Part shown: positions 10,526 to 23,400 of the stretch, piece after piece
How positions within the stretch are numbered: position 1 is the stretch's first letter
Layout of the letters: each line of letters begins with the position of its first letter
NCBI GenBank assembly: GCA_963693305.1
Contig: OY855905.1
Location: forward strand, 18,056,437-18,120,436
Length of the DNA: 64,000 nucleotides
Source of the DNA: Meandrina meandrites
Taxonomy: Eukaryota; Cnidaria; Anthozoa; Scleractinia; Meandrinidae
Direction of reading: 5' to 3'
The notes under the pieces: generated by a model
Database searches by the model: none
Told to the model about the DNA's origin: nothing
Seen by the model: the letters and a program-made list of their open reading frames with translations, nothing else
Position numbers and translations under genes: made by a program

Positions 10526-12598
10526 GATAGTTTTGCCGATGTTCTTCCTTCTTGGCGCGATCACAACGAGTTTCCAAACACTGGGTATTCTTCTTCTATT
10601 CGTATTCCCGACAAAGAAGAATATGTAATGAGGAGAAACGGCGAGGGAAACGTTTCGCAAACATTTCTAACAGAAACTTACAGGGACCTGAGGTAAGCGT
10701 TTCTAATTGTACAACGATTTTATTTTAAACACTGGTTTAAGCTTATGTCTTCAACGTTTATCATGTCTGAAGATTTATAAAAGTGCTAACGATAGAATCG
10801 TGCTAACTGGAATTAAAGCCGAGCTCGGATGAAAAAAAATTTGAGTGTCAGTTCGTCGAGGTATGTTGATGTAATTGTATTTATGCTTGTCATCTGAACT
10901 TTAAGCTACTTCAAATTAATAAGAATCGCATCCTTTCATTTAACAATTAGATTATGAGCTCGAGATTTCTATGAGGTGATAGTTGATGAGGCCGCAGGCC
11001 GAATCAACTATCACCTCATAGAAATTGAGAGCGAATAATCTAATTGTTTTAGTAGAATTCTGACTGAAATAAACGCAAATAATGGTTTCTAATTATTTTC
11101 CTACGCATTATCGAACTTAACGTTTTAACAAAATCGCACGCATTGAATTGTCCTTGGTAAATTTGCAGTTGTTTACGCGCGTGCACCCGTTTTTCAATAA
11201 TTTCAAGCTTTTAAAGTCAAGAAACCGCTAATGTCCTTCTTTTAGTCTTCTCGAGAATTTTATTATCCATTTACATATAAACTTCCTTCCAAAACTTCGG
11301 AAAAACGATAAAAACGTCGCATTTTGTGGACGACCTTCGGCAACTGCACCCTAATGGCTGATAGTGTTCAATAGCTCAGCCAATCACATTGCAGCATTTG
11401 CATTAGTGTACTAGTAGAATTCTACTAATATTATTTAGACGTGAGGAAATGTTTGTCAGAAAATTGACCGAGTGGCACTTTCAGGCCACAAAGAAAAATT
11501 ACATTTGAGTTGGTTTTTGGTTAACTTAACTTTAAATTTGTATCTTCCCATGACGTGAATTGTATTGGTAGACAAAGATTTACGTTTCTTTTGCATTTTG
11601 TGGTCTACAGGTATTTTGTGGGATTAATAGAATGCCTAATGTTTAGACATGCAGGATTTACAGAATTCAGAACTGAGGACATTCTGGATTACTGGTAAGT
11701 TAAACTATGGATTATAACAAGTTCAGGTAGTTGTTGATCTCTTAACTGTTATAACGTACTGTTTGGCAACAGGCAAAGTGCTTTTAAGGCTAACTGGAGT
11801 GCTATTTAGGCTAACTGGAATCTTACGTAGGTTAACTGGAATGGCTCGCATGGCTCGCATGTTTCATGACAAATTAATGCCATACAAGCCAGAAATTTCT
11901 AACCCTATAAATATATAGCCTAACCTCAAGCCACCTAAGCTAACTATACTCAGGCTTACTAGGGTACTGTTTAAGCTAACCAGAGAGCTATTAAGGCTAA
12001 CCATTATGCTATTCAGATTAACTGGAATGGCTCTCATGACTTGTTGGCTTGTACTTTGTCGAGACCCAAGTATTTTTTTTACTTTTGGTAATTTAAGCCA
12101 TGTAGTAGCTGTAAATTTGATTTAAATAAACTCCATATTAGTTTTTGTTGACAACTTTCTCTAAAAGAAAACCAAACAAAGATTTCTGTAATGTAATGTT
12201 TTGAGATGAACAGATTACAAAAATTCAGCTTTAGGGTCCAAAACATTTAATAATCTGACATTTTTCTGCAATGATTACTGAAAGGAAGGGTGCAAAGAAA
12301 ATTGATTTCTTCCTTCCCTGACTCAGGTAGACTGGGCAAGGTGAAACCATTATATGCTTATCCAAAGACTGATGTTTCTCTGGAAACAACAACAAAGTTA
12401 AAAATCCATAAATGTCATTTGGCTATCTAGCAAGTGTAAAAAATTATTGGATCCACTAGCCCAACATGAAAGCAGCCAGTCTTTTTTTCACACACTGAGA
12501 AAGGCCATTTAATTTTAATATACAGTCTGCATGTTGGAAAGATAGCCATTTCACCAAAATAAATAGTTTTTGTTTGTTTTCTTTCTATTTACAGGTGA
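10526..12598 (+). CDS. Three-exon gene for a small protein of unknown function
   Basis: Exon 1 is open from 10526 to 10692 and ends at the donor GTAAGC. Exon 2 runs 11611-11694, between the acceptor GGTCTACAG and the donor GTAAGT. Exon 3 starts at 12595 after CTATTTACAG, and its second codon is the TGA stop (12596-12598). Phases agree at both junctions: AG|G encodes Arg and TG|G encodes Trp. The predicted C-terminus includes TYRDLRYFVGLIECLMF, then HAGFTEF and ends DILDYW. AATAAA at 12672 follows at a sensible distance. The start is unresolved: the in-frame ATG at 10628 would give about 50 residues, but the frame is open further upstream. An out-of-frame AAAATGGCG lies at 10485, just before a local duplication of GTTATATAG. 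No domain is recognised; the protein looks soluble, mixed charged and aromatic. Confidence 0.6.
10942..11052. repeat. Hairpin repeat in intron 1
   Basis: AACAATTAGATTATG, CTCGAGATTTCTATGAGGTG and ATAGTTGAT are mirrored by ATCAACTAT, CACCTCATAGAAATTGAGAG and ATAATCTAATTGTT around a GGCC-GCA-GGCC centre. The arms are about 50 bp and nearly perfect. It is probably the palindromic end of a longer MITE that may extend to TAGTAGAATTC near 11410. Confidence 0.75.
11786..12035 (+). repeat. Degenerate ~21-bp tandem repeats in intron 2
   Basis: Units of the form AGGCTAACTGGAATGCTATT recur. Three adjacent 21-bp copies lie at 11786-11850 and further diverged copies (AAGCTAACTATACT, AAGCTAACCAGAGAGC, AGGCTAACCATTATGC, AGATTAACTGGAATGG) follow to about 12030, interrupted by unrelated sequence. 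Confidence 0.6.
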
Positions 12599-12671
12599 CT
12601 TGAAGACTTTGCAATGACATTCCTCTTAGTCAATTTGAAAATGAACTCAAAAATACACATTGTGTTAATGT

Positions 12672-12677
12672 AATAAA
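12672..12677 (+). terminator. Poly(A) signal of the three-exon gene
   Basis: Canonical AATAAA 74 bases after the TGA stop of exon 3, followed by a T/G-containing stretch. It supports the gene's plus-strand orientation and its 3' end near 12.7 kb. Confidence 0.55.
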
Positions 12678-13065
12678 ATTGTCACTTGATTGATTCCCAC
12701 ATTTTGGCAGTTTAAACCTGAATATACTTTAGTGACATTTATAGCTATTTATGTAATATGAACCTGGCCTCAAGGGTTCTCATGGGCCTGATGAGAATAA
12801 GTAAGTGATTATGTAATATGGGCATCCCAGAACCCAATTAGGCTACATGTGAATACTGGCCGATTTTATTACACGTAAGTTTTAAAACCATTCTGGGGCT
12901 CTTGACAAAAATATTTTGTTGCAATAAAAATAATGAAATTACAGATAATTTACGTAATTATTATCACAGACCATAAAGTTTATTCCAGGTTAAGTAAAGA
13001 TGTCAAGTTTTGTTGCAGCACAGGCTAACGTGTCTTCAATAGTTTAATGGCAGTCCAATTATAAT

Positions 13066-13210
13066 GTGTGGTTCCAAAAAATATCCATACCTCTCCCAAG
13101 GATAGTTCTTTGGTTTGGACCCTCCTACCCCCTGAGATCACCCCCCCTCCCCCTTCGGAATTTCCAATGACCATCCTTGGCGTGGGTATGGATATTTTCT
13201 GGAACTGCAC
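13066..13210. mobile_element. Small MITE
   Basis: GTGTGGTTCCAAAAAATATC CATACC at the left is mirrored by GGTATGGATATTTTCTGGAACTGCAC at the right (about 25-bp terminal inverted repeats). AAT flanks both ends and may be a 3-bp target duplication. The interior is C-rich and noncoding. The 360 bp between the preceding gene and this element hold nothing recognisable. Confidence 0.7.
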
Positions 13211-16200
13211 AATGTAGGCATTTGCTTATAAAAGTGAGCTGCAGATTGGTTCACACTGATCTATTTTGTTAACCTTTTCACATTCACCTGTTTTCTACGG
13301 GATATATAATTATACATTGTTTTTACCAGTTTCACTTGTAATAATAATAACGAAGCCAGAGCTGGAATGCAATTCGAGAATGACGCTGCGTTGTCAGACT
13401 TTACAACGAGTACACGATGCGCAAAACGAGTACAATATGTTATATACTCCACAAGACCGGTCCAACAGGTTCCGTGTAGCCCTCGTATATCACCTGATCT
13501 GTCACGTATGTCCCAGCAGATTTGGACCACAGGGTTCCATAATCTCCATTTGGACCCCCTTTTATGAATGTGACCCCAAATCCCACCAACAAAACTCATG
13601 AAAAGAGTGAAAAAGTGATCATACTTTACTTTCGCGCACATGCAGTTTTGTAAATAAAATAGATGAAATATATAGGATCCCCATATAGGGTACGTCTTAA
13701 TGTATACCAAAGTATGGTATATATATAGTTTCCCGTACGCGTGCGCCATGGATATATGCAATCTTCAGCATCCCATCGCAAACGAGAATCAAGTTTCATC
13801 TTTGTTGACCCGAACTATTGTTCCTCGGTCCTCAAACACTGATGAAAAGATCCTTTTTAAAACATCTGACTGTTAAATGTGTTTTAAAAGCACTCAAAAC
13901 ATACGTTTCCCAATTTTTGTTAATTAATTTGAGTGCTGCGTAGCAAAATCTATTTGTGACATTTACCTTCGGATTTTAGACCAGCTCCCTAAACCACTCG
14001 ACCACCCTCCCTCTGGAATGAATGACATAAAATGACAGTATTTATAGATAATTCAGGCAGCTGCTTAATCCATAAAATCTCATAAAAGTCAAATTATAAT
14101 ATAGAGTTCTCAATTACGTATAGACGCCCTTCAAATTACACGAAGCCTGCCTCAGGAATGGCTTAAAACTAAACTTAAACGCAAAAGAAAACTAGAGACG
14201 AACAGTTATGGTCAAATTTACACAATATTGAGATGAGTTGCAAACATTTGATCTTGATACAGTACTATGGCTTGGCTAAACTAGGAAACAATGCTGCGCC
14301 GGAAACAAATCTTTCCCCGTCTACTTTTCACTGTTAACTGTTAACAAAGCATTCCAAAAAACATTTTGCACCAAAACGCTTTCCTTGAGACCTAGCCGGG
14401 AAACATTTCTTCCGAAATAAATGTAATCATGGACTCCACACTGTTTCTTCGTTTAGCCGGGCCCTTTTTAGTCTTTGTTTCACTTCATCAGCCTACTAAT
14501 TAATTTTTAAACTGTCATGAAAATGATAGCTGAAATAAAATCTTCGAAGTTTTAAACAAAATCATACGTATACGGTATGATAAAAGGTGATTTGATACTG
14601 AAAATATTCTCCTGCCGTTCAGTGCGTCTTTGAACCAGTCAATATTTAAAATTCCAAAGCATTAAAGGCTAGTTTTAGCTCAAATACAATTATCTGAGCA
14701 TTCTAACACAGTCTTTTACGTCTTTCAAGCACATTTGAAAGCTTAATAATGACCTGCTTACAAAAGAATATCTCAACCGGGTTGTCCGCTCAAGTGTGCT
14801 GTACAAAAAAGGGCAAAAAACCATACATGTAACTTCATGGGTGAAACTCTGAGTTGAATGCGTTCTGATGACATTCAAAATGATAATGAATGGCGTGGAA
14901 GTTCATACTCACACAAATAAACAAATATAACCTTGGCGGTTTTCGATAAGGCAGAGCTCACTCACCGACTCAGCCCACCGCTACAGTTCAGTACCAGCTG
15001 GAGCTGCCTTTAAATCCACATCCTGCTTTGAATGAAACAATTTGGAGTCGTTTTCTAGTGTTAAAACGAGTATGTTTACCGATTAGCCCTTCAAGAAAAA
15101 TACCTTTCATCCGATAAGTGAAACATAATATTTTGTAACTTTACAGATTATTTCATGTCAGTAACACTTTCACACTGCGTGGCAAGAATTGTAATCAAAG
15201 CGAGGGGGCTGGTGGTGAATAGGAACGCGGGTCGACGGATTTGACCTGAGGAAAGCTCACGATCACGGAGTGCGGACTTTTCCGATAACAGAATAAAGCG
15301 GATTCGCGGATTTCGAAACTACGGCGACAGAGTTTTTTGGCCGTCACACAATCAAAAAAAGATGGCTTTATGTTTATTGTCAATAACGATACAGGAGAGT
15401 TGTTTCCATAAAGTTTGATAACTCTTAAAAAATAATAAATCAAAAAATGTCTCCCCAGCTCCACCCAAGAAAGGCCGTGAGCAGGATTGACAATTGTGTA
15501 CCAAGACGTGATGCAAAAACAGGAAGATAGTTCTATGACGTCCTTGTTCCATACACATCTATATTCAAATCAGATATTTTTTTGTAGTCACCTGCAATAT
15601 GTCTGTTATTTACTGTAAGCCGGAATAGCTTTAGAGACTTCCTGTTAAACGACGAATTGCTTTCGTCAATACAGTGGAGGATAAGAAAAAGATGATGAAC
15701 TGAATCTTCGATTCTTTCAAATCACCGATGTCGACCTACTGTCACCCGACTTTTGTTGTAGATTAATACACTAATGGTGCCTTCACCTACAGGATCCTAA
15801 ATAATTTCACAGTTTTTCAAAATCAAATGAGTAAACTCTGCCAGATTTACATAAACCTTCCTAATTCTTGCTGTTAAACCGTTTTAGTTTGACCTGTTAC
15901 GTGGAAATGTTTTGCCAAGGAGGAAACCACTATACAACGAAGAAAATTATATAAAACAGTGCATATCACTCAGTGTGAGTCTCCACAAGGCCTAAAGCGT
16001 TGAACTGAACTGTCTATTTACATAAAAAAGCAAACTTGTTTGTATCTTCTTGCCAGAAGGAAATGTTAAGAAGATTTTTAAAAATCCAGAGCCATATGTT
16101 ACTTAAACTTACAAGCTACGGGGCTAAAATTGAAAAAAGAAATATTCGTTCGGTACTTACCTATATTTTGGTGTAGACAAGTGCTTGGTGAAGAAATACT

Positions 16201-17338
16201 TAATAAGCGATCGAATGACTTGCGAGAAATGATTGATCTTATAAAACGGAAAAAAGGGCTGTTGGAACAATATTTTATCTTGCTTCAAGTCTTTTTTCAT
16301 TATCCTTAAAAAGATGTACAATGATTACTTTTACGATTATATATTATTAACATTATTTACTTTAACAAAAAGCCATCATTTGCAAAGTGTCACCTACAGG
16401 CCGGAACTTCAATAAAGTGCATTAATGGGTTTCTGTCATACCAAATGGAAAAAGGAGTCCGGAAGCAGAGAACCTGTAAACACAAAGCCAATGAATTTGT
16501 GTACAAAAGGATTGCGTGCATTTTCAGCTCGGTATTTTTTCGGTAATTCACGTTAATGTATCGAATAACGGTAATTTCCGTTTTATTGGGGAATAGGGTT
16601 TTTTTTATATAGGGCAATGCAGGCACTACTTAACGCACTAGAAACAAACCATCAAACTTACGAAATGTTTCTTTGGTAACTGAATATTGCTCCTTTCACT
16701 CTGCGGAGGAACCGTTTACGTGCTTTATATCAATACTTTGATGGCAACTTTTGTGACATGTCAAATAAGTTTACTTCAGATAATCATTCACTTTACGCGC
16801 AGGCATCCAGGCGTGACCTCTGTACGGTATGTTTGTGAGGGTTTCTCTTAGCCATGACGAACACATGACTTCAGCCAATTGATTTGATTAATTTGTCGCG
16901 TTTCGTGTTTCGCAAATAAATATATATATATATTTTTAAATAATTTTTTTAACAAATAAAAGCAGCCATCTGAACGATATCAAAATATGAGCGAACCTAA
17001 ATAACCATGAACATACTATCAAACACTGTTTAAAACAAATAAAGAAAACAAAGGAGGCCCACACACACAAAAACAGAACTCAAGTTTAGCACCTTTTTTC
17101 AACATCAAATAACAAAGATGAGTTATTCATGCGCATTGGAAGATGTTATCTCTGTTACATGTATATACTAACTCAGTAGCCATTTCATTCAATCAGTGGC
17201 GCAGCTTGTTCCAAGTTGTGTATCTGAGCTATTTAAGGTTAAGAATTCTCACTACCTCCTCAGAAATACCTCGTTTTAACACTATATGTAATGGAAAGCA
17301 TTCACTAAGATACCAAGGGCCATTCATTTGGTCGAAAC
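13211..17338. other. Intergenic, nothing firmly recognised
   Basis: About 4.1 kb. The longest open frame (13261-13761, minus strand, 166 codons) overlaps plus-strand ORFs, has no domain or splice context, and is not accepted as a gene. A short TA microsatellite lies near 16920. No RNA gene or mobile-element end was identified. Confidence 0.4.
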
Positions 17339-17341
17339 TTA

Positions 17342-17803
17342 TGCATCAGTCAATTCCAGCAGTGCCCATCCCCCCCCCCCCCCCCCCCGGGCAACCGCGG
17401 AGCATTTCCTAATGTTGCCCGTCCCGAGGGTGGGGCATTTGCGTACCTCGGGTTAACCCACGGGCATTTGACACGTGGTTTCGAAACCGTGGAGTGAGTC
17501 GCGTATTCGTGAACGTTGCAGATTAGCTAGTCCATGAAGGACTAGAGAAGCTCGTGGATGTTTTTAAAGGTATATTTTCTCAATTTTAGATATTTCTTCA
17601 TTGCTAAGAAGCAACAACTTGTATTATATTCCTATATCACCTATCGAGAGATTGAAAACAATCAACCCGGGAGCGGGGCATTTGCCCGGTTCCTTCATCC
17701 CCACCCCGGGGAATTTGGCAATTTTTTTAAAGAAATGCTAATGCCCGGGGGTTAGCCCGGGGGGGGGGGGGGGGGATGGGCACTGCTGGAATTGACTGAT
17801 GCA
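17342..17803. mobile_element. MITE with PIF/Harbinger-like TTA target duplications
   Basis: The terminal inverted repeats start TGCATCAGTCAATTCCAGC and continue through AGTGCCCATCC into a poly-C (left) or poly-G (right) tract. TTA flanks both ends (17339-17341 and 17804-17806), matching the TWA duplication usual for PIF/Harbinger. Inside the tracts are GGGCATTTGC motifs and about 300 bp without coding capacity. Family is inferred from the duplication only. Confidence 0.8.
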
Positions 17804-18948
17804 TTAGTAACGAACTCAGGACATCACCAAGCCTCAAAGCATTCAGGTCACAAATACGTAATATTGACCTTTCAAGTCAGATAGACAACAACAGCAGTTG
17901 CTGCAAACTTTGTGACTTATGAATATTACATACCGTAAATGATCTAATAAACGCCCACTCTCAAATAAACGCCTTTTATTTTTTTCCAAGAGGTCACGGT
18001 AACGAATCCTGCAATCTGGTTCTTAGCGCAGGTAAGATTCTCCTATTTCTGCCCAACGGCAACGGAAACGCTCTTATGGGTTTGATTTGATTTGGCGGCG
18101 AGACGAACGAACCCTTGAAAGTTTTGCTTCTATTTTGCTCTCCAAAATCGAGATAGTTGCTCACAACCTTTATAAATATAAAAAAGAAAATTACCATTGG
18201 AATTTAAGGCCTTGAAGTTTTCCAAAAGGCAGGTATTCATTCTCTTCATTGAGAAACTCAAGATATAGTTTTGTGGCCATAGTTTGCTGATCGTTGTTTG
18301 TGAATTCGCATTGATTTTCGCGCCATTGCGGTTAACTGCAAGTCGCCGATTTACAGGCTACATTTGTCCTTTCAAACGCCTTGCTTCTCTGCTACTGGTT
18401 TCCAAAACCGAATACCTTCTACCACCATTCAAGAAAATGAGATGCTTTAATAAAAAAACAGTCAAATTAATTCTCCCAATGTTGTGCCGTGTGCGACCAA
18501 ACTACACATTCCATCCAGTCTCACTTTCGCAAACTCTTTATCAAAATAAAATACTGTGGGAATCAACGCTGCGGTTATCGATTCGTTAACTACAAATGTA
18601 AACAGCTAGAATGTGTTGTAAGTGCTTTAATTAATTAAGTTAAAGAACCCAAAACTGAGCTGAGTGGCTGCTTTTTTATGCTCTGTTTTGGTGCTGCATT
18701 GTGCTTTTCTACTATATTGCATAAGCTTTTCTCTTTTTTTTTCTGATGACCTTTTCCATGAGTGCTGTTCATTTCATAGCGAATTTATTTTGTTTGGCGG
18801 TAAACAGATCATTCTTCACTCTTGCCGTAGCTTAACGATTGACTCATATTGGATGCGCGCTTATAAAGCAAACACAGTTTGCAAGACAATCTTTGAAGGT
18901 TTTTCTAACTACACATTAAAGTAGGAAAAAGTTATTTATCGGCTTTGG

Positions 18949-19010
18949 GTCGGTCCGTATAGTAAAAAACTGTGACCTCGGTCACAGTTTTTCACTCTAT
19001 ACGGACCTAA
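18949..19010. repeat. Perfect-stem hairpin
   Basis: GGTCCGTATAGT, AAAAACTGTGACC is mirrored by GGTCACAGTTTTT, CTATACGGACC around a two-base centre; only a small bulge breaks the stem. It lies inside the inverted-repeat-bounded unit. It could be a MITE remnant or a cruciform-forming site. Confidence 0.7.
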
Positions 19011-19196
19011 CAATAATTGGGAATTAAGGGAGTGCGTTCGGCAGAGAGCGTCGTTGAGGGAGGGGGGTTGTGGAAGCTAGTGGTAACGGGGTACAAGGAG
19101 TGGCAAGTATGATGTTAAATTTCTTTTTCTCTTGATATCAGCGGTCTATTTTTGATGCGCAAACTTCAATCAAAAAGTCCATTCATATGAACGGCA

Positions 19197-19430
19197 TTGC
19201 TTAAGCTGATAAAACCTGGTCTGCTTCTAACAACCCATCTTTGCGAAGCACAAGAGAAGATGGATAACCAGGCAGTGGCAAAAGACCAAAATCGTCGACA
19301 TACTATGCCTTATGCCCCACTTGGGGCGAAGAGGATGAGTGTAAGCTCATCATATAACGTTTTGAAAGAAAGATTGTATGACACGCTTAAAGTCCGTCGG
19401 CAAATAGATGATATAAGTGTCTTAATATGA
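19197..19430 (+). CDS. Small ORF of unknown function (possible exon)
   Basis: A 77-codon ORF; an internal Met starts MDNQAVAKDQNRRHTMPY and the end reads LKERLYDTLKVRRQ...ISVLI. Composition is hydrophilic, basic and protein-like, without low complexity. A plausible splice acceptor (TCTCTTGATATCAG near 19141) precedes it, so it could be a terminal exon. The C-terminal SVLI resembles a PDZ ligand. No family is recognised; chance cannot be excluded. Confidence 0.25.
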   Translation: MLKLIKPGLLLTTHLCEAQEKMDNQAVAKDQNRRHTMPYAPLGAKRMSVSSSYNVLKERLYDTLKVRRQIDDISVLI

Positions 19431-20432
19431 GTTGACAGGATAAATGGGGTTTGACTTGTGCTTTATTCAAAAAGGTTGTACACTGTACTTCAGTCGCTCT
19501 TAACACTTCATGTGACATTCACAAAGCAGAAACAAAGCCACAACTGCACGGGCAACTTTGAGTGATCATTTCCTTCAATTCATATGTAAGAGAATTATCA
19601 TGTATACGACAACTAATTAATTATTTCACGTGAATTGTTATCGCTTGACACTAAACTACTTCCAAAACTCCACAAGATTCTACAAACTTCTATTTAAATT
19701 GCCGGAAAGTACTTCAAAAATACAGCATAACACGTCAACTTTTCTTTCATGGTCAATACACTCATCACATTCAATACTATGAACGCCTGAAATTTCTGCG
19801 GAAAACACTGTATCACAAATTCAAATTAAAGAAGTGATAAAACAATTTTGATCCTTATTCTACCCACTTTCTCTACATGAAATGCTAACGATTTGTAATG
19901 TAATTAAATTTTGTGAAACGTATTGCATGAAAACACCCTGGCTTACCTATAGACACTGCTAAAAAACTACGAATCGACTTATTCCATTTTATGACGTTCG
20001 TTGGCTGACTACAACTCTTGTTCTCTGGATGATAACCCTGAAAAGCTTTCCTTGACTTTTTCGGTGTCATTTTAACTTCGGGCACACGTTTTAGCCATTT
20101 CTTCGAGCAAAAAAGGTTTCTGCGATCGCAATATGTGACGTTATTATGTTCTGCATGAGATCGGGGCCATTTGTGCCTTCGTCGAACGCGATGATAAGCA
20201 CCCCCCCCCCCCCCCCCCCCCCGCTGAGGTACAAAGTTTGTATTAGACGCTCCCCTTAACGCTCCCCTCTAATAAATTCCCCGCGTCTGCGGAGATTGGA
20301 AAACGATTAGTCTCTTACTCACAACTACGTTGATGTTAAAGTTAAATATACGCCTCATATCTATTTAGCGCTCCTCCTAGGACCCATAAAATTCAATAGA
20401 CGCCCCGGGCGTTTATTAGATCATTTACGGTA

Positions 20433-23400
20433 CTTTTATATCAACTTCACCGGCAAATTGTCGTAATGTTCTTTTTAAATTAGTTCACTTTTATATTCAC
20501 ACATGATAAATAGTATTTGCAGGTCTCCCAATTAGCCTAATGTAAAGCTTAATACCTTGACACAGAAATATAGTTATTATCTTATCTTAGGATCAATGAT
20601 TCTTTCAGTTAGAAGTCCGACTCACGGTTAATTTAATGTTACAATGAAAATACCTAAATAAATAGAACATTAAAAACCCTAGCTGGCAACCATCTATATA
20701 CTAACCAGCACATACATCGAGAGAAAGTGTTTCCCATAAACTCGAGCCATTGATAACAATAATTTGCACAGTACCAGGCACCTTACTGACTATATCGCGA
20801 TAGAAAGCCATCATGGAGGCACAACCTGTCAATACTTGGTACATGTCGGATCATTTTAAATTTGTCCAAGATGCAAAGGTACCGAATCCTGGTGAATGTA
20901 GTCAGCAAATTGTAGAGAATCAAGCAACTAAGAAAGCAAGGCTGACCGTACAGTTTTGGTCGAGAGGTTGGCGCTTATTCTAGGGAGGGCGCTTATTAGA
21001 TAGTGGGCGCTTATTCAGGGAAGTATGGGAATAGGAACCGAGGAAATTCTCCAAGCTTAGTTTTTATCTTTCAGTTTGGATGGTTTGTTAATAGCATCGC
21101 CGCGACAAAGGCTTGAAGGGTGCACAAACTGGACCATAAGAAAAGTTCAATCACGCCATTAAATTTCTTTATTCTATTTTCCCTTTTAAGTTGGCCTTGC
21201 ATTTTTTAATCATTACGTTAAACAGTTATATTAAAATGTTTTCTTATTGACCTACGCTCAATGTACAAAAGTTGAAATTAGTGCTAACACAAAAGAAAAC
21301 TTATACTTGCTTCTCTTGCTCCTGCAGGTTCTAGTTTTATCTAGTGCACTCAGAGGAATTTATATTTAATTTTTTCTTTTATCCTTGGTTTTGGTTTTAC
21401 TTGAATACAACCTTGGCCGACACCTGATCAGAATCAAGTAATATAATTGTTTTCATGCACTCGAAACTCACGTAATATTATTAGTATAATGGTGGTTTAC
21501 TGTAACGAGAACCTTGAAGTCGACTCACAAGAACTGATACCGCAAAGGATCCTAGGAAAAATGTTATTTTGTTGAAATTTATAAAGCTAATGTGAATGCG
21601 TCAGACGAGGAAAAGTGGTGAGTGGGAAAACCGCGTGATAGCATGGAAAACCAATCCAGTTGCAATATAAAACTCAGTAAAAATTAATCATGTAAATACC
21701 AGCTAGATATGTACAACAGCACAACATGTCGTCTCTGGGGTAAAAATGGAAGGTTCAATGTAATTATTGATTACTGCGAGCAAACAAGAACGAACACGAG
21801 TTATTTGATAGAAAAGTACAAATGTCAACAGCCGTTCATCAACTGAGTGATAAATGAAAGTGACCGCCCTCAAAACTCGAGTGCAGCTAAAATGTTTCTT
21901 CTCACTCGTGTATGTGATATGTATATAAACAGTTCATAATTCTCCGTTTCTTTTAACTCCGGGGAATATCTGTCCTTCTCACTTCACTGAAAAGCCTAAA
22001 TCAAATTCATGGATACGCAAGTGAAACAAAATGACTGTGTCATACACTCTTTTGCACAGTGATGGTTAAAACCGTAATCAACGTCATATATTTGCGAGGC
22101 CAACACTTATGAAAAGGATCGCTGCCATCGAGCTTTTTATCATGGTGTTTTGAAAGGTAAATACAATCATTAACACTTACCTTAGCTGACGGTTAGCGCT
22201 TAAAACGACTTCGCTTTGCTGAGCCTTCTTTTTGCATGCGAATTGCCGTCTGTTGAAAGAACAGAAGCGTTTTAACATTTAATGATGTTTTCCCGAAAGA
22301 AATTTACTCTTGACAGTCATGAAGAACGGAGTTATCGCGGTAAAATCGCGATAGCCAAAGTTGGAGTTGCCAAAGATTTTTAGTGGGAACTCAACATATT
22401 TTTAATGTCATTGTTCCAAATTATGCGAATATTTCAGCGAGAGTAAGATGAAAATGATAGCTGTTATCTTTCTTAAGACACAGTTGTAATGTTGGATTCG
22501 AAGCTTTCTTTATGGATTCTGAATATAAACCATTATTCGAAAATGGAAAATACATTCCCAACTTTTCTTCTGAAGAGAAGCTTGGGGATCCTTTCAAAAC
22601 CAACCTTGGAACGTATGAAGCTAAAAAACATTTTATTCATTACAGACAGACCTTATGTGGGCAATGCATAAATCCTTCGGCTTCCCGCCATTTTTATAAT
22701 AGCTTCCAGATAATAGATTACTTCTATCAAATCCTCAATATAAATCAGAATTTTTATCGATAATGGTGTTGGTTAACCATATTCGCGACGGACGACGAGC
22801 TCTTCGAACTATCAGGTCTTAGCGATCTTTCATTTTTGACATAGGATTTAAGTCACCGCGGTATAATCGGAAGTGACTGACATAGTTTCAAGTAAAACAT
22901 GACAGTATAACAAATAACAAATTCTTACTCAAATTACTGCAAATAACAGAGCTATTTACTCAGATACGCCTTGAGCTCCCTGTGAGTTTTGATGGTTACC
23001 TATTTGTCAAGAAATACAGTGAATCAGTTAGAAGCTAATCTGCTGTAAAATCTTATGGCGAGATAAGTCCGTCAAGGCAACGTATTTATTTCTTATCGAC
23101 TAATCCGCACGTCGTGGTCACGGAACAATTTATGCTTCTTGTAAAACTGAATGAACCATTTCCAAACTCTGAAAAGGGAAGTTTGTTATGAGACTTATAA
23201 TTGACCACTGATCTCTATCATCACTGCCTTTCAATCCTTTGCTAATCAATTCGCCTGTTTTAATTATGCCTCCTCGCGTTTACTGAAAGTGTGGTTTCGT
23301 CATACTTTGACTTACTTGACAGACTTACCTTCATATTCATTATCACTTTTTAATAACGTTCAATTGGATTTGTCATATTTTTTCGCACAGGTTCTATTAA

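Larger units (their letters stand above)
17933..20430. mobile_element. 2.5-kb unit bounded by inverted repeats with TA flanks
   Basis: The left end CCGTAAATGATCTAATAAAC GCCC is mirrored by GGGCGTTTATTAGATCATTTACGG at the right, with TA on both outer sides. AAACGCC-type motifs recur just inside both ends. The TA flank would fit a Tc1/mariner-like nonautonomous element. Alternatively, two separate MITE copies in opposite orientation enclose host DNA. The interior holds a hairpin (18949), a weak ORF (19197) and a poly-C tract (about 20200-20222). Confidence 0.5.

Noticed and set aside
13261..13761. A 166-codon minus-strand ORF as a gene
   Set aside because: Overlaps open frames on the other strand, has no domain, splice signal or poly(A) support.
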